64,000 bases of DNA from Bacteroidetes bacterium MedPE-SWsnd-G2 (GTDB lineage: Bacteria; Bacteroidota; Bacteroidia; Flavobacteriales; Flavobacteriaceae), in NCBI GenBank assembly GCA_001874335.1, contig MPDE01000011.1, positions 62,001-126,000 of the forward strand, read 5' to 3'. This document shows, in pieces, positions 45,540 to 54,444 of the stretch. The notes under the pieces were generated by a model. That model had not been told where the DNA came from, did no database searches, and saw nothing but the letters and a program-made list of their open reading frames with translations. Numbering within the stretch: position 1 is the first letter of the stretch; each line of letters opens with the position of its first letter. The translations under genes were made by a program, and so were the position numbers.

Positions 45540-46820
45540 TTATAGATTGTATTGTTTTATCTTTCTGTATAAAGTACGCTCACTAATACCCAATTCGGCA
45601 GCTGCAAGTTTACGTTTGCCTTTATGACGTTCTAAAGATTTTTTAATTAATTCTAATTCTTTATCATGAAGAGATAAAGGTTCTTCCTCCTCAATTTCTT
45701 CGGCAAAGTGATATTTGTCTTCTGTAATTGAAGGTTGCTGAACGGTTTCGATTGGAGTGACAGAAGCGACAGAAGTCTCTGGGATAGAAAGCACCTCTAA
45801 ATTGGTGTTTGTATCTTCCGACTTTGCATCATCTTCTCCGTATATTTTTTGAATTAATCCCTCATTGTCTTTTTGAACTTCTGAGGCGTTTCCACTTTTC
45901 ATCAGTTCTAAGGTTAATTTTTTAAGATCGTTTAGATCCCCTTTCATATCAAACAAGACTTTGTATAATATCTCTCGTTCACTACTAAAATCAGATTCGC
46001 TTTTAGTTGAATTGATAACGGCAGGAAGATTTTGACCAGAATCAGGAAGATAATTTCTCAGGCCAACAGTATCGATACTTCTGTTATGCTCTAAAACCGA
46101 AATTTGTTCTGCCACATTACGCAATTGTCTAATGTTACCATTCCATCTGTACTTGATAAGCATTTGTACCGCATCATCAGTAAGTTTGATCGTTGGCATT
46201 TTATATTTTAAGGCAAAATCACTGGCAAATTTTCGAAACAAAAGGTGAATATCGTCTTTGCGCTCACGCAGTGCCGGAAGGTTTATTTCTATGGTACTTA
46301 ATCTATAATATAAATCTTCTCTAAACTTCTCCTTTTTAATGGCCTCAAACATATTGACATTTGTAGCGGCAACAATTCTAACGTCTGTTTTCTGAACCTT
46401 ACTTGAACCTACTTTAATAAACTCACCATTTTCTAATACACGTAGCAATCTAACTTGTGTAGTTAACGGGAGTTCGCCAACTTCATCCAAAAAAATGGTT
46501 CCGCCATCGGCAACTTCAAAATATCCTGATCGCGTTTGTGTTGCTCCCGTAAATGCACCTTTTTCGTGACCAAAAAGTTCACTGTCAATAGTGCCTTCAG
46601 GAATCGCACCACAGTTAACGGCAATGTATTTTCCGTGTTTTCTGTGTGATAATTGGTGAATGATTTTTGGAATACTTTCTTTACCAACACCACTTTCTCC
46701 AGTAACCAGAACAGATATATCTGTAGCGGCCACTTGCATAGCTTTTTCAATGGCTCTATTTAATTTGGGATCGTTTCCAATGATACCAAAGCGTTGTTTT
46801 ATTGCTTGAATTGATTCCAT
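45540..46820 (-). CDS. Sigma-54-dependent transcriptional activator lacking a sensor domain
   Basis: The 426 aa product starts almost at once with the AAA+ domain: Walker A GESGVGKESIPKI, the sigma-54 contact loop GAFTGATQTRSG, Walker B GGTIFLDEVGEL, and the Arg finger region EDLYYRLSTIEINLP. A linker of about 130 residues with acidic stretches follows, then a Fis-type helix-turn-helix at the C-terminus (KRKLAAAELGISERTLYRKIKQYNL region). There is no receiver, GAF or PAS domain, so activity must be set by another protein or level. It is in one operon with miaB and lptE. Targets are unknown. Confidence 0.93.
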   Translation of the reverse strand: MESIQAIKQRFGIIGNDPKLNRAIEKAMQVAATDISVLVTGESGVGKESIPKIIHQLSHRKHGKYIAVNCGAIPEGTIDSELFGHEKGAFTGATQTRSGYFEVADGGTIFLDEVGELPLTTQVRLLRVLENGEFIKVGSSKVQKTDVRIVAATNVNMFEAIKKEKFREDLYYRLSTIEINLPALRERKDDIHLLFRKFASDFALKYKMPTIKLTDDAVQMLIKYRWNGNIRQLRNVAEQISVLEHNRSIDTVGLRNYLPDSGQNLPAVINSTKSESDFSSEREILYKVLFDMKGDLNDLKKLTLELMKSGNASEVQKDNEGLIQKIYGEDDAKSEDTNTNLEVLSIPETSVASVTPIETVQQPSITEDKYHFAEEIEEEEPLSLHDKELELIKKSLERHKGKRKLAAAELGISERTLYRKIKQYNL

Positions 46821-46828
46821 AGTGTTAA

Positions 46829-48271
46829 TTAGTTTTGTGAATACCCAACAGCGGTTCCAATGAGCGTTGCTTTGGTGCAGTCTGATATTTTTACATTTAC
46901 CAAATCACCAACTTTGTAATTTTCCTTTGGAAAAACAGCTACTAAGTTTTGAGGTGTACGGCCAGACCACTGATCTTTAGATTTTTTTGATTCGCGCTCA
47001 ATCAAAATCTCAACTGTTTGCCCTAATCGCTCACGAGTTCTTAAATGGCTATGCTCTTGTTGTACTTCAATTATTTCTGCCAAGCGTCTTTTTTTAGTAG
47101 CTTCGGGAATATCGTCATCCAATTTTCTTTCTGCCATCGTCCCTGGACGTTCTGAATACGTAAACATATACCCAAAGTTGTATTTTACGTAATGCATAAG
47201 GCTAATGGTATCTTGGTGATCTTCTTCGGTTTCGGTAGGGAATCCCGCGATCATGTCTTGACTGATAGCGCAATCAGGGATTATCCTTTTAATATTATCG
47301 ATAAGCTCAAAATATTCTTCTCTTGTATGAAGTCTATTCATGGCTTTTAAAATTCTATTACTTCCACTTTGTACCGGTAAGTGAATATGATTACATATAT
47401 TATGGTGTTTGGCCATGCTTTCAACAACATCTAAGGTTAAATCCTGTGGGTTAGATGTTGAAAATCTAATTCTCATTTTTGGCTGAGCAATGGCACATAA
47501 ATCTAAAAGCTGAGCAAAATTTACCGCTGTAGCCTTTTGTAATTCTGATGCTTTTTCAAAATTTTTCTTAAGGCCTCCACCATACCAAAGGTAGCTGTCC
47601 ACATTTTGACCAAGAAGTGTAATTTCTTTAAAACCTTTAGCCCATAAATCGTTGATTTCTTCTAAAATACTCTGCGGATCTCTACTGCGTTCTCGTCCTC
47701 TTGTAAAGGGAACAACACAAAATGTACACATGTTATCGCATCCTCTTGTAATAGAAACAAAAGCTGTTACCCCATTACTATTTAATCTCACTGGCGAAAT
47801 ATCACCATAGGTTTCATCCTTTGATAAGATGACGTTAACAGCGTTTCTGCCATCTTCTACTTCGGCAATAAGGTTAGGCAAATCTTTATAAGCATCGGGG
47901 CCTACAACCAGGTCTACAATTTTCTCTTCCTCTAAAAACTTACTTTTTAAGCGTTCTGCCATGCAGCCCAAAACCCCAACCTTCATTTTAGGATTGGTAC
48001 GTTTAACAGCATTGTATTTTTCTAAACGTTTTCTAACCGTTTGTTCGGCTTTGTCTCGAATTGAGCATGTATTTACCAGAACCAAATCGGCATCTTCTAA
48101 TTGGGTTGTGGTATTAAACCCCTGTTCCGATAAAATAGAAGCTACAATTTCACTATCGCTAAAATTCATTGAGCAACCGTAGCTTTCGATAAAAAGTTTT
48201 TTCGAATTCTCTTCTTTATGTTCTAATACAAGGTTATTTCCTTGTTTGCTTTCGTCTATTGTTTTTTCCAT
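46829..48271 (-). CDS. miaB: tRNA-2-methylthio-N6-dimethylallyladenosine synthase
   Basis: This 480 aa radical SAM methylthiotransferase modifies A37 of tRNAs reading UNN codons. The N-terminal UPF0004 domain has [15 protein letters not shown] and Cys residues in NTCSIRDKA and GCMAERLK, which bind the auxiliary cluster. The radical SAM motif is [12 protein letters not shown], and the C-terminal TRAM domain holds [21 protein letters not shown]. It is the first gene of the operon running to secG. TATCTTTG on the minus strand at 48306-48313 is a likely -7 element. Confidence 0.96.
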   Translation of the reverse strand: MEKTIDESKQGNNLVLEHKEENSKKLFIESYGCSMNFSDSEIVASILSEQGFNTTTQLEDADLVLVNTCSIRDKAEQTVRKRLEKYNAVKRTNPKMKVGVLGCMAERLKSKFLEEEKIVDLVVGPDAYKDLPNLIAEVEDGRNAVNVILSKDETYGDISPVRLNSNGVTAFVSITRGCDNMCTFCVVPFTRGRERSRDPQSILEEINDLWAKGFKEITLLGQNVDSYLWYGGGLKKNFEKASELQKATAVNFAQLLDLCAIAQPKMRIRFSTSNPQDLTLDVVESMAKHHNICNHIHLPVQSGSNRILKAMNRLHTREEYFELIDNIKRIIPDCAISQDMIAGFPTETEEDHQDTISLMHYVKYNFGYMFTYSERPGTMAERKLDDDIPEATKKRRLAEIIEVQQEHSHLRTRERLGQTVEILIERESKKSKDQWSGRTPQNLVAVFPKENYKVGDLVNVKISDCTKATLIGTAVGYSQN

Positions 48272-48305
48272 AAGTATACAGCATCGTCTAACGACAATAA
48301 GTGTG

Positions 48306-48313
48306 CAAAGATA
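48306..48313 (-). promoter_or_regulatory. -7 element of the miaB-secG operon
   Basis: On the minus strand this reads TATCTTTG, an exact TAnnTTTG match 34 bases before the miaB ATG, with a TTG 21 bases further upstream. It is divergent from the topA element at 48467. Confidence 0.5.
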
Positions 48314-48466
48314 CGATTATTTTAAAGTTTATGACAATTTGACATATTATAATTGTGCCCGTTTTTAGTGCGGTTTTTAATCGTTTTACGTCTGAATGTC
48401 CTATGAAATAAGGGCTGAATTTAAACCAGATCAATTAATTATTAGGATGATTTCTTTTTTTTCGAT

Positions 48467-48474
48467 TACATTTG
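48467..48474 (+). promoter_or_regulatory. -7 element of topA
   Basis: TACATTTG is an exact TAnnTTTG match, 19 bases before the topA ATG. No clear TTTG is seen at -33. The rest of the 222-base divergent region (48272-48493) shows nothing else clear. Confidence 0.45.
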
Positions 48475-48493
48475 TAGCCTTAAAAAATGAAAA

Positions 48494-50983
48494 ATGGCGA
48501 AGAATTTAGTAATTGTTGAGTCACCTGCAAAAGCGAAAACTATTGAGAAATTTTTGGGAAAAGATTTTAAAGTAGAATCGAGCTTTGGTCATATTGCCGA
48601 CCTTCCTTCTAAAGAATTAGGAGTTGATGTTGATGGCGATTTTAAACCAAAGTATGAGGTGTCGAAAGACAAAAAAGCGGTGGTTAAAAAACTTAAGGAT
48701 TTAGCTAAAAAATCTGAAATGGTTTGGTTAGCGAGTGATGAGGATCGTGAAGGAGAGGCTATTGCTTGGCATTTGGCAGAAACCCTAAAGTTAGACAAAG
48801 ACAGAACTAAAAGAATTGTTTTTCATGAGATTACTAAGTCGGCTATAAAAAAAGCTGTTGACAATCCTAGAGGAATAGATTACGATTTGGTCGATGCACA
48901 ACAAGCAAGACGTGTATTAGATAGAATTGTAGGTTATGAGCTATCTCCAGTATTATGGAGAAAAGTAAAAGGAGGTTTATCTGCTGGTCGTGTGCAATCT
49001 GTTTCTGTGAGATTAATTGTGGAACGTGAGCGTGAGATTCAAAAGTTTCAACCAGTGGCTTCTTATAAAATAGATGCCGAGTTCTCAAATGAATCTGGAC
49101 AGACTTTTAAGGCAAAATTACCTAAACCATTTGCGTCTAAGGAAGAGGCAATGGCATTTTTGAAAGCCAATTTGTCGGCAGATTTTAAGGTTAATAACCT
49201 TGAGAAGAAGCCTGCAAAGAAATCGCCTGCGGCTCCGTTTACAACCTCTACCTTACAGCAAGAGGCTTCTCGTAAATTGTACTTTTCAGTGAGTAAAACA
49301 ATGACAATGGCGCAACGTTTGTATGAAGCCGGTCTTATTACTTATATGAGAACGGATAGTGTAAACTTATCTCAAGATGCTCGTGATGCGGCTAAGATTG
49401 AAATTGCTCAAGCTTACGGTGAAAATTATAGCACGCCAAGAAATTATAAAGGTAAAGCTAAAGGCGCACAAGAAGCGCATGAGGCTATTAGACCAACCGA
49501 TTTTTCAAAACACTCGGTTGATATTGATAGAGATCAAGCAAGATTGTATGAGCTAATTTGGAAACGTGCAATCGCTTCTCAAATGAGTGATGCAAAATTA
49601 GAACGCACCAATGTTAAGATTGGAGCAAATACACATAAACAAATATTTACAGCCAACGGTGAGGTCATTACTTTCGATGGATTTTTAAAGGTGTACTTAG
49701 AAGGTACAGATGATGAAGATTTATCAGAACAAGAAGGAATGTTACCTGCGCTTAAAGTTGATGAGACGTTGTTAAATTCGTTTATATCTGCAACCGAGAG
49801 ATACACAAGACCTCCATATAGATATTCTGAAGCTTCTTTAGTTAAGAAATTAGAAGAGTTAGGTATTGGTAGACCGTCTACTTACGCCCCAACAATTTCT
49901 ACGATCCAAAATAGAAATTATGTTGAAAAAGGAGCTGTTGAAGGTGTTGAGCGTAACTATTCGCAATTAAAATTACAAGCGGGAGCAATTACCGATACAG
50001 AATTAACTGAGAAGGTAGGTTCTGATAAAGGTAAATTGGTGCCTACAGATATAGGAATGATTGTTACTGACTTTTTGGTAAATCATTTTGAAACCATTTT
50101 AGATTACAATTTTACGGCCAAAGTAGAAGAGGATTTTGATAATATTGCGGCAGGTAAAGAAGATTGGACTAAGATGATGAAAGACTTCTATAAAGATTTT
50201 CATCCGCATGTAGAAGATGTTCAAGCTAATGCCGAACGCGAATCTGGAGAACGTATTTTAGGTAAGGATCCTAAAACGGGAAAACAGGTAAGTGTAAGGT
50301 TAGGTCGTTTTGGACCAATGGTTCAAATTGGTACTGTTGATGATGAAGAGAAACCTCAGTTTGCGAGTTTATCTCCAGATCAACAATTGACGACTATAAC
50401 GTTTGAAGAAGCCATGGATTTGTTCCAACTTCCAAAAAATTTAGGGGTTTATTTATCTGAAGATGTGGAGGTTAACAACGGGCGTTTTGGTCCCTATGTG
50501 AAATATGGAAAAAAATATGTATCCTTGCCATCCGGAACCGATCCTTTAAGTGTTGATTTAGACTTTGCGATAGAGTTAATTAAGGAAAAAGAAAAGGCTG
50601 ATGCGCCTATTTATGAGTACCAAGATTTACCTGTTCAAAAAGGAAAAGGCCGTTTTGGTCCATTTATAAAATGGAACAATATGTTTATTAACGTAAACAA
50701 AAAATACGATTGGGATAATTTATCAGATTCAGATATTGTCACTCTTATAGAAGATAAAATTCAAAAGGAGAAAGATAAACTGATTCATAGTTGGGAAAGC
50801 GAAGGAATTCGTGTTGAAAAAGCCAGATGGGGTAGACATAATGTTATAAAAGGTAAAATAAAAGTAGAATTACCTAAAACAGTTGATGTCTCTGAGATGA
50901 CTTTAGAAGAAGCTCAAAAAATTATAGCCGATAAAACGCCAAAGAAAAAGGCGACAAAAAGAAAAACGACTAAAAAGAAATAA
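48494..50983 (+). CDS. topA: DNA topoisomerase I
   Basis: This 829 aa type IA topoisomerase relaxes negative supercoils. The Toprim domain starts NLVIVESPAKAKTIEKFLG with DEDREGEAIAWHLAE as the acidic Mg site. The active-site Tyr is in GLITYMRTDSVNLS. In place of zinc fingers the C-terminal part carries several repeats of the form GRFGPxVxxG (GRFGPMVQIG, GRFGPYVKYG, GRFGPFIKWN) and ends in a Lys-rich tail. It is followed within 3 bases by the arginase-fold gene, so these two are co-transcribed. Confidence 0.97.
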   Translation: MAKNLVIVESPAKAKTIEKFLGKDFKVESSFGHIADLPSKELGVDVDGDFKPKYEVSKDKKAVVKKLKDLAKKSEMVWLASDEDREGEAIAWHLAETLKLDKDRTKRIVFHEITKSAIKKAVDNPRGIDYDLVDAQQARRVLDRIVGYELSPVLWRKVKGGLSAGRVQSVSVRLIVEREREIQKFQPVASYKIDAEFSNESGQTFKAKLPKPFASKEEAMAFLKANLSADFKVNNLEKKPAKKSPAAPFTTSTLQQEASRKLYFSVSKTMTMAQRLYEAGLITYMRTDSVNLSQDARDAAKIEIAQAYGENYSTPRNYKGKAKGAQEAHEAIRPTDFSKHSVDIDRDQARLYELIWKRAIASQMSDAKLERTNVKIGANTHKQIFTANGEVITFDGFLKVYLEGTDDEDLSEQEGMLPALKVDETLLNSFISATERYTRPPYRYSEASLVKKLEELGIGRPSTYAPTISTIQNRNYVEKGAVEGVERNYSQLKLQAGAITDTELTEKVGSDKGKLVPTDIGMIVTDFLVNHFETILDYNFTAKVEEDFDNIAAGKEDWTKMMKDFYKDFHPHVEDVQANAERESGERILGKDPKTGKQVSVRLGRFGPMVQIGTVDDEEKPQFASLSPDQQLTTITFEEAMDLFQLPKNLGVYLSEDVEVNNGRFGPYVKYGKKYVSLPSGTDPLSVDLDFAIELIKEKEKADAPIYEYQDLPVQKGKGRFGPFIKWNNMFINVNKKYDWDNLSDSDIVTLIEDKIQKEKDKLIHSWESEGIRVEKARWGRHNVIKGKIKVELPKTVDVSEMTLEEAQKIIADKTPKKKATKRKTTKKK

Positions 50984-50986
50984 TTC

Positions 50987-52153
50987 ATGAACTTTAATTT
51001 CCTTGAGCCTGTATCGGATGTTGTGTTAGCTCACAACGAGTTACTTTCCCAGCAGGCGCTTGGGCCAAAAATTAGAGTTCATTCTAAGCAAAACGGTATA
51101 CCAGATTTAGAAGGTGTTCGTGTTGCAATATTAGGGGTTTGTGAAAACAGAAACGACATCAATTATATCGGAGACGATTTAAATTTTGATGAAGTAAGAA
51201 AATGTTTTTATAGCCTCTTCCCAGGAAATTGGTTTACCGAAATAGCAGACTTGGGTGATATTGTCCAAGGCAACAGTATTCAAGATACGTATTTCGCACT
51301 TCGTACTTCGGTAGAATCTTTATTACAACAAAAAATCATTCCTATTATATTGGGAGGTGGACAAGATCTAACCTTTTCTATATATAGGGCGTATGACAAT
51401 GTTCAGCCTATGGTGAATATGGTTAACGTTGATAGTAATTTTGATTTAGGTGATGCTAATCAACCGATAAAAAATAATAGCTTTTTTAGTAAAATTATAC
51501 TGGAACAACCATTCAACCTATTTAATTACTCAGCGGTAGGGTATCAAACCTATTTCAACTCTCAAGAAGAAATAGACTTGATGGATCGCTTGTTTTTTGA
51601 AGCTTATAGGTTAGGAGAGGTTTCAAACGATATTCATCTAGTAGAGCCGGTTATGAGAGATGCTCATATAGTGAGTATTGATTTAAAATCGATAAAAGGT
51701 TCCGAAGTAGGGGCGAAGCAACACTATTCTCCAAATGGATTAGATGGCAAAGAAATTTGTGCCATAGCGAGATATGCAGGCATAAGTAATAAGGTGTCTT
51801 CTTTTGGGATATTTGAGTACAAACCAAATTCTGATGACGCTCTAACACCTATGTTAATGGGGCAAATGATGTGGTACTTTGTTGAAGGGGTTAACTGTAG
51901 AGTGAGTGACGACCAGTTTAACGATGAAAATAGTTATTTAAAGTATAATGTAATGATAGAGAATGAGGAGCTCATTTTCTTTAAGAGTACAAAAACAGGA
52001 CGCTGGTGGATAGAAATACCATTTTTGCCAAATGTTAATAATAAATTAAAAAAACACACGTTATTACCTTGCACTTACGATGATTACGTGCAGGCTAGTA
52101 ATGGTAAAATACCTGAGAGATGGTATAAGGCCTATAAAAAGAACAGTTTCTAA
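50987..52153 (+). CDS. Arginase/formimidoylglutamase-fold protein with an incomplete metal site
   Basis: The 388 aa product matches the ureohydrolase fold and would be labelled formimidoylglutamase by automatic annotation. The three Mn-binding signatures are changed: the GGxH motif reads GGGQD (Gln126 for His), DAHxD reads DSNFD (149-153, Asn for His), and SxDxD reads SIDLK (231-233, Lys for the second Asp). So at least three of six ligands are lost and hydrolase activity is unlikely. No other histidine-degradation genes are near. It lies 3 bases after topA and just before gldK, so a structural or regulatory role linked to the type IX system is possible. Confidence 0.8.
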   Translation: MNFNFLEPVSDVVLAHNELLSQQALGPKIRVHSKQNGIPDLEGVRVAILGVCENRNDINYIGDDLNFDEVRKCFYSLFPGNWFTEIADLGDIVQGNSIQDTYFALRTSVESLLQQKIIPIILGGGQDLTFSIYRAYDNVQPMVNMVNVDSNFDLGDANQPIKNNSFFSKIILEQPFNLFNYSAVGYQTYFNSQEEIDLMDRLFFEAYRLGEVSNDIHLVEPVMRDAHIVSIDLKSIKGSEVGAKQHYSPNGLDGKEICAIARYAGISNKVSSFGIFEYKPNSDDALTPMLMGQMMWYFVEGVNCRVSDDQFNDENSYLKYNVMIENEELIFFKSTKTGRWWIEIPFLPNVNNKLKKHTLLPCTYDDYVQASNGKIPERWYKAYKKNSF

Positions 52154-52238
52154 ATGTTTAGCAATTTTAATTTTAACATTCAAATATCGATAAAGTGTCA
52201 TTTTTTCGGGTTGAAATGCAAAAAAAATTAAAAAAAAA

Positions 52239-52269
52239 TTGTTTTTGTCAAAATATATGGATATGTTTA
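52239..52269 (+). promoter_or_regulatory. Candidate promoter of the gldKLMN operon
   Basis: TTG at 52239-52241, a 20-base spacer and TATGTTTA at 52262-52269 resemble the Bacteroidota promoter with one mismatch, 43 bases before the gldK ATG. The 159-base gap after the arginase-fold gene has no terminator hairpin, so readthrough from topA is also possible. Confidence 0.35.
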
Positions 52270-52312
52270 CGGCCTTAAATTTTTAGGATAAAATAATTAA
52301 CCTCGAGTTTCT

Positions 52313-53683
52313 ATGAATATGAAGAAGTTTGCTTTATTAACCGCAGTTTTAGCTTTACTTGCCAGTTGTAGTTCTGGTGATAAAGGAGAATTGGTTGGAG
52401 TTAAAGGAAAGAAATGGCACCCAGAAAAGCCATATGGTATGACCTTAGTCCCTGGTGGCGCATTTATTATGGGTAAGTCTGATGATGATTTAGCAGGCGT
52501 TAACGATGCACCTACTAAGACTGTTACTGTAAGATCCTTTTATATGGATGAGACAGAAATTACCAATAGCGAATACAGACAATTCGTTGAGTGGGTAAGA
52601 GATTCTACAATCCGTACGAAGTTAGCAATACTTGCTGATGAAATTGGAGAGGTTCCTGGAACAGGTGGAATCGGAGAATTTGCATTTAAAGATTCAGATC
52701 CAGATAACATGACAGTATACGAAAAGTATATGTATGATAACTACAGTGGATTAGGACCTACAGGTTACGAAGGTCGTAAACTGAATAAAGATGTAGAACT
52801 TATTTTTGATACGGCTGAATACCCAGATGAGTATTATTCTGAAATCATGGATACGATGTACTTACCAATAGAGGAGTCTTATAACGGACAACGTACTTGG
52901 GATGTAAATAAATTCAAGTTTCAATACACTTATATGGATATTGAAAAAGCAGCTAAAAACAGAAATCTTAGTCGTAAGGATGTAATTATTACTGAAGAAG
53001 TAAAAGTATATCCAGATACTACAGCTTGGATTAGAGATTTCGCTTATTCTTATAATGAGCCAATGCATAATGATTATTTCTGGCATGATGCTTATGGAGA
53101 ATATCCTGTAGTTGGTGTGTCTTGGGAACAAGCTAAAGCATTTTGTGAGTGGAGAACACTATACAAAAACGCTTACCAAAAAGAAAGAAAAGGTCAGTTT
53201 GTAAATAAATTTAGATTACCATCTGAAGCGGAGTGGGAGTATGCTGCTCGTGGAGGTCTGCAAGGAGCAACTTACCCTTGGGGTGGTCCTTATGCTAAAA
53301 ACGACAGAGGTTGTTTCTTAGCTAACTTTAAGCCTTTACGTGGTGATTACGCAGCAGATCAAGCATTATATACTGTAGAAGCAGACTCTTATGAGCCAAA
53401 CGACTTTAACTTATATAATATGGCTGGTAATGTATCTGAATGGGTACACGCATCTTACGATCCATCTTCATACGAATATGTATCCACAATTAACCCAAGT
53501 GTTAATGACGTGAAAAACCAACGTAAAGTGGTACGTGGTGGATCATGGAAAGATGTTGCTTACTTCTTACAAGTAAGTTCAAGAGATTACGAATATGCTG
53601 ATTCGGCAAGAAGTTACATCGGGTTTAGAACTATCCAAGATTACATGGGTACAGAAGTAACAGCAAACGCAGCAACTAACTAA
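52313..53683 (+). CDS. gldK: Type IX secretion / gliding motility lipoprotein GldK
   Basis: This 456 aa lipoprotein (lipobox LALLASCSSG; the second ATG six bases on is equally possible as start) has an FGE-sulfatase-like domain over most of its length: GMTLVPGGAFIMGKSDDD near the start, FRLPSEAEWEYAARGG, YNMAGNVSEWVHAS and KVVRGGSWKDVAYF near the end. The formylglycine-enzyme cysteines are absent, as in other GldK/PorK. With GldN it forms the periplasmic ring of the T9SS next to the outer membrane. Confidence 0.96.
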   Translation: MNMKKFALLTAVLALLASCSSGDKGELVGVKGKKWHPEKPYGMTLVPGGAFIMGKSDDDLAGVNDAPTKTVTVRSFYMDETEITNSEYRQFVEWVRDSTIRTKLAILADEIGEVPGTGGIGEFAFKDSDPDNMTVYEKYMYDNYSGLGPTGYEGRKLNKDVELIFDTAEYPDEYYSEIMDTMYLPIEESYNGQRTWDVNKFKFQYTYMDIEKAAKNRNLSRKDVIITEEVKVYPDTTAWIRDFAYSYNEPMHNDYFWHDAYGEYPVVGVSWEQAKAFCEWRTLYKNAYQKERKGQFVNKFRLPSEAEWEYAARGGLQGATYPWGGPYAKNDRGCFLANFKPLRGDYAADQALYTVEADSYEPNDFNLYNMAGNVSEWVHASYDPSSYEYVSTINPSVNDVKNQRKVVRGGSWKDVAYFLQVSSRDYEYADSARSYIGFRTIQDYMGTEVTANAATN

Positions 53684-53712
53684 AATTCAATTAAAACTAA
53701 CATAACGAATTT

Positions 53713-53730
53713 ATTATCAGTAGTGATAAT
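53713..53730 (+). other. Small stem-loop between gldK and gldL
   Basis: ATTATCA-GTAG-TGATAAT forms a 7-base-pair stem with no T run after it, in the 73-base gap between the two genes. It could protect or process the mRNA rather than terminate it. Confidence 0.3.
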
Positions 53731-53756
53731 TTAACTAAAACTAAAAAACTCAAATT

Positions 53757-54392
53757 ATGGCAAAAAAAGGAAAAATCACGGTAACTAACATGGTCTATGG
53801 AATGGGAGCAGCAATTGTAATTGTTGGAGCCTTATTTAAAATTCAACACTGGCCTTTCGGATCTGAAATCCTAACATTAGGAATGGTAGTAGAAGCATTA
53901 GTATTTATGTATTCTGCATTCGAAAGACAAGCTGGAGATTTAGATTGGTCATTAGTTTACCCTGAGTTAGAAGGAGCTGAAACAACTTCTAAGAAAAACA
54001 CTAAAGAAGAGCCAAAAGACGCAGAAGGACAATTATCTAAAAAATTAGATAACTTATTAAAAGAAGCTAAGATTGATGGTGAATTAATGTCAAGCTTAGG
54101 AAATAGCATTAAAAACTTTGAAGGTGCAGCAAAAAACATGGGTCCTACAGTAGATTCTATGTCTGCAACTAAAAAATACAGTGAAGAATTATCTTTAGCT
54201 GCTGCTCAAATGGAGTCTTTAAACAGCCTTTATAAAGTACAATTAGATAGCGTTAACCGTCAAGCTTCAATCAACGAAGAAGCAGTAGAAAATGCTACTA
54301 AATTAAAAGAGCAAATGCAATCATTAGCATCTAACCTATCATCTTTAAATGGTGTTTACGGTGGAATGTTATCTGCAATGAACAAAAACTAA
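53757..54392 (+). CDS. gldL: Type IX secretion inner-membrane motor protein GldL
   Basis: The 211 aa product has two N-terminal membrane helices joined by a short loop (NMVYGMGAAIVIVGALFKI, then QHWPFGSEILTLGMVVEALVFM). The helices carry the Lys and Glu residues that take part in proton-driven rotation with GldM (the conserved Glu is in VVEALVFMYS). The remaining ~150 residues are cytosolic and helical. It follows gldK and precedes gldM, forming the motor that drives T9SS export and gliding. Confidence 0.96.
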   Translation: MAKKGKITVTNMVYGMGAAIVIVGALFKIQHWPFGSEILTLGMVVEALVFMYSAFERQAGDLDWSLVYPELEGAETTSKKNTKEEPKDAEGQLSKKLDNLLKEAKIDGELMSSLGNSIKNFEGAAKNMGPTVDSMSATKKYSEELSLAAAQMESLNSLYKVQLDSVNRQASINEEAVENATKLKEQMQSLASNLSSLNGVYGGMLSAMNKN

Positions 54393-54444
54393 TTAGTTGT
54401 TATATAACTAATATTAATTATTAATAATAAAAACTAATTAGAAC

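Noticed and set aside
50987-52153. Naming the arginase-fold gene hutG (formimidoylglutamase)
   Set aside because: Three metal ligands are missing and no hut genes are near, so the catalytic name is not supported.
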